Origin: Bacteroides sp. UBA1317
Lineage (GTDB): Bacteria > Bacteroidota > Bacteroidia > Bacteroidales > Bacteroidaceae
Assembly: GCA_002307035.1 (NCBI GenBank)
Contig: DBTL01000010.1
Coordinates: 1-22,096, forward strand
Reading direction: 5' to 3'
Length of the DNA: 22,096 bases
Within the stretch, counting starts at the first letter, position 1; each line of letters opens with the position of its first letter. Made by a program: the position numbers and the translations under genes. This document shows positions 18,651-22,096 of the stretch, in pieces. A model generated the notes under the pieces. It searched no databases. It was given only the letters and a program-made list of their open reading frames with translations, and was not told the origin of the DNA.

Positions 18651-18724
18651 TTCCAATCTAATACATTTGTAGAGATATCAGACAACCCGCTACAGGTCTT
18701 CTGAGAGGGGTAAATAGAAGTCGG

Positions 18725-18790
18725 ACATTCAACACGCTGATCTCGTACATTCAACACGTTGAAAGTGTGCTTTCTATACGCTGAAGTCAT
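18725..18790. repeat. three tandem degenerate 22-bp repeats
   Basis: ACATTCAACACG occurs at 18725 and 18747, exactly 22 bases apart, followed by CTGA or TTGA. A third weaker copy at 18769 keeps ATACGCTGA in register (12 of 16 positions). The middle copy contains the near-palindrome TTCAAC-AC-GTTGAA. The period is not a multiple of three, so this is not coding. Function is unknown. Confidence 0.6.
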
Positions 18791-18926
18791 AAGCTCTATT
18801 TAGAAAAGATCATTTGTAAGGAATGAAGAGAAATAGAACAGATAGGAAAGGCTTGAGCAAATTTCTGATTGCATCTAACTTTAACAAACAGAGCAACCTT
18901 CAAATCGTTTTTTCTTCCCGAAAAAC

Positions 18927-18957
18927 TTGACTTTGCTTGTTTCATGTAGTATCTTTG
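18927..18957 (+). promoter_or_regulatory. orphan promoter of an intergenic RNA
   Basis: TATCTTTG at 18950-18957 matches TAnnTTTG, with TTGA at 18927-18930 separated by 19 bases as a -33-like element. No protein-coding gene lies downstream on this strand before the window ends; the next genes run the other way. Confidence 0.65.
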
Positions 18958-18962
18958 TCAAA

Positions 18963-19030
18963 GTTATCATAAAGTAGTTTCAAATTAAACTACGGTAAAC
19001 GGGGGAAGCAACAACTTCTCCCGTTTTTTT
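18963..19030 (+). ncRNA. probable small RNA of about 68 nt
   Basis: Starting just after a consensus promoter, the transcript would contain a perfect 7-bp hairpin, GTAGTTT (18974-18980) with AAACTAC (18987-18993). A 12-bp terminator stem at 18997-19026 follows. No open frame of note is present. It lies after the susC/D terminator and before genes on the opposite strand, so it is neither a leader nor a 3' UTR of a known gene unless the upstream terminator leaks. I do not recognise the RNA family. The start point is estimated from the -7 box and the end from the T-run. Confidence 0.6.
18997..19030 (+). terminator. strong intrinsic terminator of the small RNA
   Basis: AAACGGGGGAAG (18997-19008) pairs with CTTCTCCCGTTT (19015-19026) over 12 positions including one G-U pair, around loop CAACAA. 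An uninterrupted T-run reaches 19030. Of the terminators in the window this has the classic GC-rich stem plus T-tract form. Confidence 0.85.
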
Positions 19031-19033
19031 ATA

Positions 19034-19143
19034 TCTGAACCGTGCAGTTGACCCTTCTGAACCGTTCAGTTGGGCCAAAAGAAGGCAGAGGATGACCAAA
19101 GAGACGGTTGCAGATTCTCCAAAAGACGGTTTCTCTTCACCAA
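19034..19143. repeat. five tandem degenerate 22-bp repeats
   Basis: Units begin at 19034, 19056, 19078, 19100 and 19122. The first two share TCTGAACCGT-x-CAGTTG. The last two share AGACGGTT in register. All five keep GA at positions 4-5, and CC near the end of the unit recurs. The second unit holds the palindrome CTGAAC-C-GTTCAG. The period equals that of the array at 18725-18790. No coding potential is apparent. Confidence 0.55.
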
Positions 19144-19344
19144 TATGCTTATTTGTTATCGGAATAACTCCTAGTGAAAACTAAATTTCCTCTAAATGCT
19201 ATCCCGATAACTCCTTTTTGTCTTTGGAGTGGGCTCATTTCGTTAATTATACGTAAATCGTCTCTTGACAAATTAGAGGTAATTGTCTGGCTTATTCTCA
19301 GAAACTCTTTGAATGCTGCCACTTACTCTTTTATCACCAACTAA
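19144..19344. other. non-coding stretch downstream of the esterase gene
   Basis: No gene is recognised. ATAACTCC occurs at 19164-19171 and 19207-19214 (43 bases apart), and TTATCGG (19156-19162) is inverted as CCGATAA (19204-19210). I could not find a convincing terminator for the minus-strand esterase transcript in this stretch. Confidence 0.35.
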
Positions 19345-20907
19345 TTAGTGAGCCCAATCTTCTCCTTCAGGTGTGCGTCTCCATTCGAAGTAGGAGTCTA
19401 ACACTCGAAGCGATTCAAGGCTTGGAACCGGTCCTGTGTGTGGTGTCGGACCTAGATACATCACCATTGGGTTGTCATCGCTGAAAGTGGGCCATTCAGG
19501 AACTCCATTTCCGTTTGGATCACCATACTTGGCAAAGTTTGTCCAATAAGTACCCATAGCGTCTGAAATGGCAATATCACTTTTTGTTGTTTGAGGATTT
19601 GACGTGTCTAGATGTCCGAAAACATAGGCAACTTCTTGTCCGTGTGGTGAGCCATAACCTGCGCGTGGCGAACCTTCCGGATAATCAGGATGCTGATCGA
19701 AATAGTAATAGAACACTTTCGATTTTCCGGTTTTTGCCTGAAGTCTTGCCCAACTCCATGTTTGCCATCCGAATGCTGCATCACGTGACAAGTCGCGTGC
19801 GGTTTTAGGAACAACATCTGTTCCAACAGGATAAGCTTTGAGCAAATCAGCAGCAAACTTACCGTAACGTGTCTCTACACCGGAAATGTAATCTTTCGGA
19901 TTCCGTCCCGGCGAAAAGCTTGCGCCTTCATCTGAGTTATAACCAACGAGAATCGGTATATCGTTGTATTTTCCGGCTTCGTAGAGTTTATACTGATCGT
20001 CGGGAATCACATACCCATCAACAATAGGCCATGAGCCTCCGAAGCCACGATCCGGGAGTTTCGCGGCATCGACCTTCCGTAATTCTGCGATAGAAGAAGC
20101 TTCGGCGCTTTTCATGTAGGTCTCTCCGTCAAGTTCGGCATATTTTAAGCGTTTCATATTTTCACCCGGGTACGTCATTGTTTTACGTGAAGGTCCAAAA
20201 GAGCCACCACTTTCCGAAATAGCCCCCTGAAACAATCCTTTGGCTAAAGGAGAAGCGCACAACATGCTAACGGCAATACCTCCGGCTGATTCACCGAAAA
20301 TGGTCACCTTCTTTGGATCACCACCAAAGGCTGCAATGTTTTCTTGTATCCATTTAAGGCCTGCAATCATATCAAGCAATCCGTAATTTCCAGAAACGTG
20401 ATTTGGGTTTTCAGCACTCAATTCGGGATGTGCGAAAAAACCTAATTGGCCAACTCTATAAGCAATACTGACTAATACCACCCCTTTATTAGCAAGCTTT
20501 TCACCACTGTAAGGCCATTCGGAAGTGGCTCCGGCACCAAATCCGCCACCGTAAATCCAGACAAGTACGGGAACCTTCTCTTTTGCCGATTTCGCCGGTG
20601 TCCAAATATTCAGATACAAACAGTCCTCACTTTTTCCCGATGGAGGATTACCCCCTTGCATAGGGCCTGGAGCAAATTTTGTAGCTTGCTTTATACCTGT
20701 CCATTTCGCCGGAGGCTGCGGAGCACGCCAACGAAGGTCGCCAACCGGCGGCGCAGCAAACGGAATACCTTTGTAAATAGTCAATCCATTTTCAAATGTT
20801 CCCTGCAACGATCCACCATCAACTTTCACCGGGGCAGGTTGTTGCGCAATGGCTAGTCCGGTAAAGGACATTAAGAACATTGCAACTAAGAAAATCTTGT
20901 TTTTCAT
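19345..20907 (-). CDS. secreted type B carboxylesterase
   Basis: A 520-residue alpha/beta-hydrolase of the carboxylesterase type B (para-nitrobenzyl esterase-like) family. It has a cleavable signal peptide (MKNKIFLVAMFLMSFTGLAIAQ), so it is exported, probably to the periplasm. The catalytic triad is visible: S207 in GESAGG, E327 in NSDEG and H422 in SPHGQE. The oxyanion-hole glycines are G120-G122 in YGGGF, and SEDCLYLNIW is also a family signature. Length is typical. It begins 14 bases after the GH97 stop, so the two are almost certainly one operon. In this setting it probably removes acyl groups from glycan, but the family is broad and the substrate is not determined. Confidence 0.92.
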   Translation of the reverse strand: MKNKIFLVAMFLMSFTGLAIAQQPAPVKVDGGSLQGTFENGLTIYKGIPFAAPPVGDLRWRAPQPPAKWTGIKQATKFAPGPMQGGNPPSGKSEDCLYLNIWTPAKSAKEKVPVLVWIYGGGFGAGATSEWPYSGEKLANKGVVLVSIAYRVGQLGFFAHPELSAENPNHVSGNYGLLDMIAGLKWIQENIAAFGGDPKKVTIFGESAGGIAVSMLCASPLAKGLFQGAISESGGSFGPSRKTMTYPGENMKRLKYAELDGETYMKSAEASSIAELRKVDAAKLPDRGFGGSWPIVDGYVIPDDQYKLYEAGKYNDIPILVGYNSDEGASFSPGRNPKDYISGVETRYGKFAADLLKAYPVGTDVVPKTARDLSRDAAFGWQTWSWARLQAKTGKSKVFYYYFDQHPDYPEGSPRAGYGSPHGQEVAYVFGHLDTSNPQTTKSDIAISDAMGTYWTNFAKYGDPNGNGVPEWPTFSDDNPMVMYLGPTPHTGPVPSLESLRVLDSYFEWRRTPEGEDWAH

Positions 20908-20921
20908 AATGATAATATTGA

Positions 20922-22096
20922 TTATTGTATCGGTTTCAAGCAGGCAGCGAAACCGCCTCTGCCCAGCAATCTTACTTTTACAATGCTTGATTTATCAACT
21001 ACCAGATATTGTGTTGCTAATTCTTTGTCGTGTTCACCATCTGCAATTAATGTCAGCTTATATTTTACTCCTTCCGGCAGATAATTGAATGTTATCGTTT
21101 TTTCTTTAGACGATTTCTCTGCACTAATTCCTCCAATATACCATGCATTGCCTTTATTTCTTGCGATAATCAAATCCTTTCCGGGGTATCCGTCAATTAG
21201 TTTTGTATCATCCCACGTATTAGGCACTTCCATGAGAAAACTTTTAGCGGCAGAAGGCAATCCGTAATACCCCGAAGGGCGGTCGGCCATATGTTGAAAT
21301 GCTGATTCGAACACTACACTGAGTGCCAGTTCATGTCCATAAGATGTCGTATGCGGAAATTGAGAATTGGTAAAGGTTACCGGAGTATAATCCATAGCAC
21401 CAACCACATTTCGGGTAAAAGGTAAAATGGTATTGTGTTCAGGTGCAGTAGTGGTGAATTCGGGTCCATTATTGTACCACTCAGCACCACGCACACCTTC
21501 GTACGTCATCATGTGCGGATATGTGCGCGCCCAACCGCGAGGCACCAAGCAACCGTGAAAGTATACCATCATTTCAAACTTGGCGGCGTCATCCAAGATA
21601 TCAAGATAGTATTTAATCATGTCTTGCTTTTCGCTTTCAAAAAAGTCGATTTTCACTCCCACAATTCCTAGTTTCTTTAGTTTGGCAAACTCTTCCATGC
21701 GATTTTCGTGGGTATACATACGGTCACGTGGTGTTGCAGAGACTGATGTGTGTGGGCCTCCCGAATTGTACCATATCAAAGGCTTTATTCCTTTGGAAAG
21801 AATATACTTAACGGCATCTTCAAGATTACCACCATTGCCCATTGCATCCCATTCCCAATCAAGCAGAGTATATGGCCAATTCATAGAAGCGGCCAAATCG
21901 GCAAATTCGCAAACGGTTTTATAATCTTTAGTTCCATGATTGTCCGACCAATAGTTCCAAGATGCGATACCCGGTTTTATCCAGTCTGTTTTTGTTACAA
22001 CGGAAGGAGGACAAACATCGTCTACCAAGGTTGACTCAACAATATCAGCAAGGCTTCCCATGATGATTACGCGCCATGGCGACTTCCAGGGAAGGG
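20922..22096 (-). CDS. GH97 glycoside hydrolase, C-terminal part (5' end outside window)
   Basis: The frame ends at TGA-side position 20922 and is open to the right edge; the sequence before the first in-window ATG (22061) reads SPWRVIIMG, a conserved GH97 segment, so that ATG is internal. GH97 enzymes are calcium-dependent alpha-glucosidases or alpha-galactosidases. Visible hallmarks are PGIASWNYWSDNHG, YTLLDWEWD, GVKIDFFES (Asp codon at 21645-21647), HGCLVPRGWARTYPHMMTYE and, near the end, the beta-rich C-terminal domain. In retaining members the aspartate of the K-x-DFF motif is the nucleophile, so an alpha-galactosidase-like retaining enzyme is favoured, but this is inference. It precedes the esterase by 14 bases. 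The first part of the gene and its promoter cannot be seen. Confidence 0.9.
   Translation of the reverse strand, partial: LPWKSPWRVIIMGSLADIVESTLVDDVCPPSVVTKTDWIKPGIASWNYWSDNHGTKDYKTVCEFADLAASMNWPYTLLDWEWDAMGNGGNLEDAVKYILSKGIKPLIWYNSGGPHTSVSATPRDRMYTHENRMEEFAKLKKLGIVGVKIDFFESEKQDMIKYYLDILDDAAKFEMMVYFHGCLVPRGWARTYPHMMTYEGVRGAEWYNNGPEFTTTAPEHNTILPFTRNVVGAMDYTPVTFTNSQFPHTTSYGHELALSVVFESAFQHMADRPSGYYGLPSAAKSFLMEVPNTWDDTKLIDGYPGKDLIIARNKGNAWYIGGISAEKSSKEKTITFNYLPEGVKYKLTLIADGEHDKELATQYLVVDKSSIVKVRLLGRGGFAACLKPIQ

Noticed and set aside
18662..18669. TACATTTG resembling a -7 box just after the susD terminator
   Set aside because: No TTTG-like element lies 19-21 bases upstream, where the terminator stem sits, and no structure or gene follows directly.
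18650..19344. Possible CRISPR array or decayed gene in the 22-bp repeat region
   Set aside because: Units are contiguous without unique spacers and are degenerate, and the 22-base period is not a coding period; no cas genes are nearby.
20922..22061. GH97 frame taken as a complete short gene starting at 22061
   Set aside because: The frame stays open to the right edge and the residues before that Met (SPWRVII) belong to the conserved GH97 core, so the gene is cut by the window.

Overview
The window reads as a Bacteroides-type genome (Bacteroidota). The evidence is a SusC/SusD pair, two hybrid two-component regulators (HTCS), GH97 and GH43 glycosidases, and repeated use of the Bacteroides -7 promoter element TAnnTTTG. 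Base composition is AT-rich. Species cannot be fixed from the sequence alone.

Layout. (1) 2-2184 (+): the 3' end of ruvC, then a type I pullulanase lipoprotein. This is probably a housekeeping and alpha-glucan block outside the locus that follows. (2) 2196-6377 (-): HTCS regulator 1, convergent with the pullulanase, with a hairpin spanning both stop codons. (3) 6862-8625 (+): a GH43 glycosidase, divergent from HTCS 1. (4) 9168-13244 (+): HTCS regulator 2, a paralogue of HTCS 1. (5) 13706-18577 (+): a susC/susD pair for outer-membrane glycan import. (6) 18578-19344: a gene-poor stretch with a terminator, a probable free-standing small RNA gene and two arrays of degenerate 22-bp repeats. (7) 19345-22096 (-): a type B carboxylesterase downstream of a GH97 glycosidase that runs off the right edge.

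Together 2196-22096 looks like one polysaccharide utilisation locus. The periplasmic propeller domains of the HTCS proteins would sense an oligosaccharide, SusC/D would import glycan, and GH43, GH97 and the esterase would trim side chains and ester groups. No endo-acting backbone enzyme is visible, so the substrate is not determined. An ester-decorated hemicellulose or pectin side chain is only a guess.

The most notable signal is regulatory. Upstream of both the GH43 gene and susC lie arrays of a GTAACAT/GTTACAT half-site spaced almost exactly 21 bp apart (four copies at 6587-6656; two plus four copies at 13392-13512). Each array ends 36-37 bp before a TATATTTG -7 box. This has the layout expected of an AraC-type (HTCS) activator operator shared by the two transcription units. 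The second notable item is an orphan promoter plus two-hairpin transcript at about 18963-19030 that fits an intergenic small RNA.
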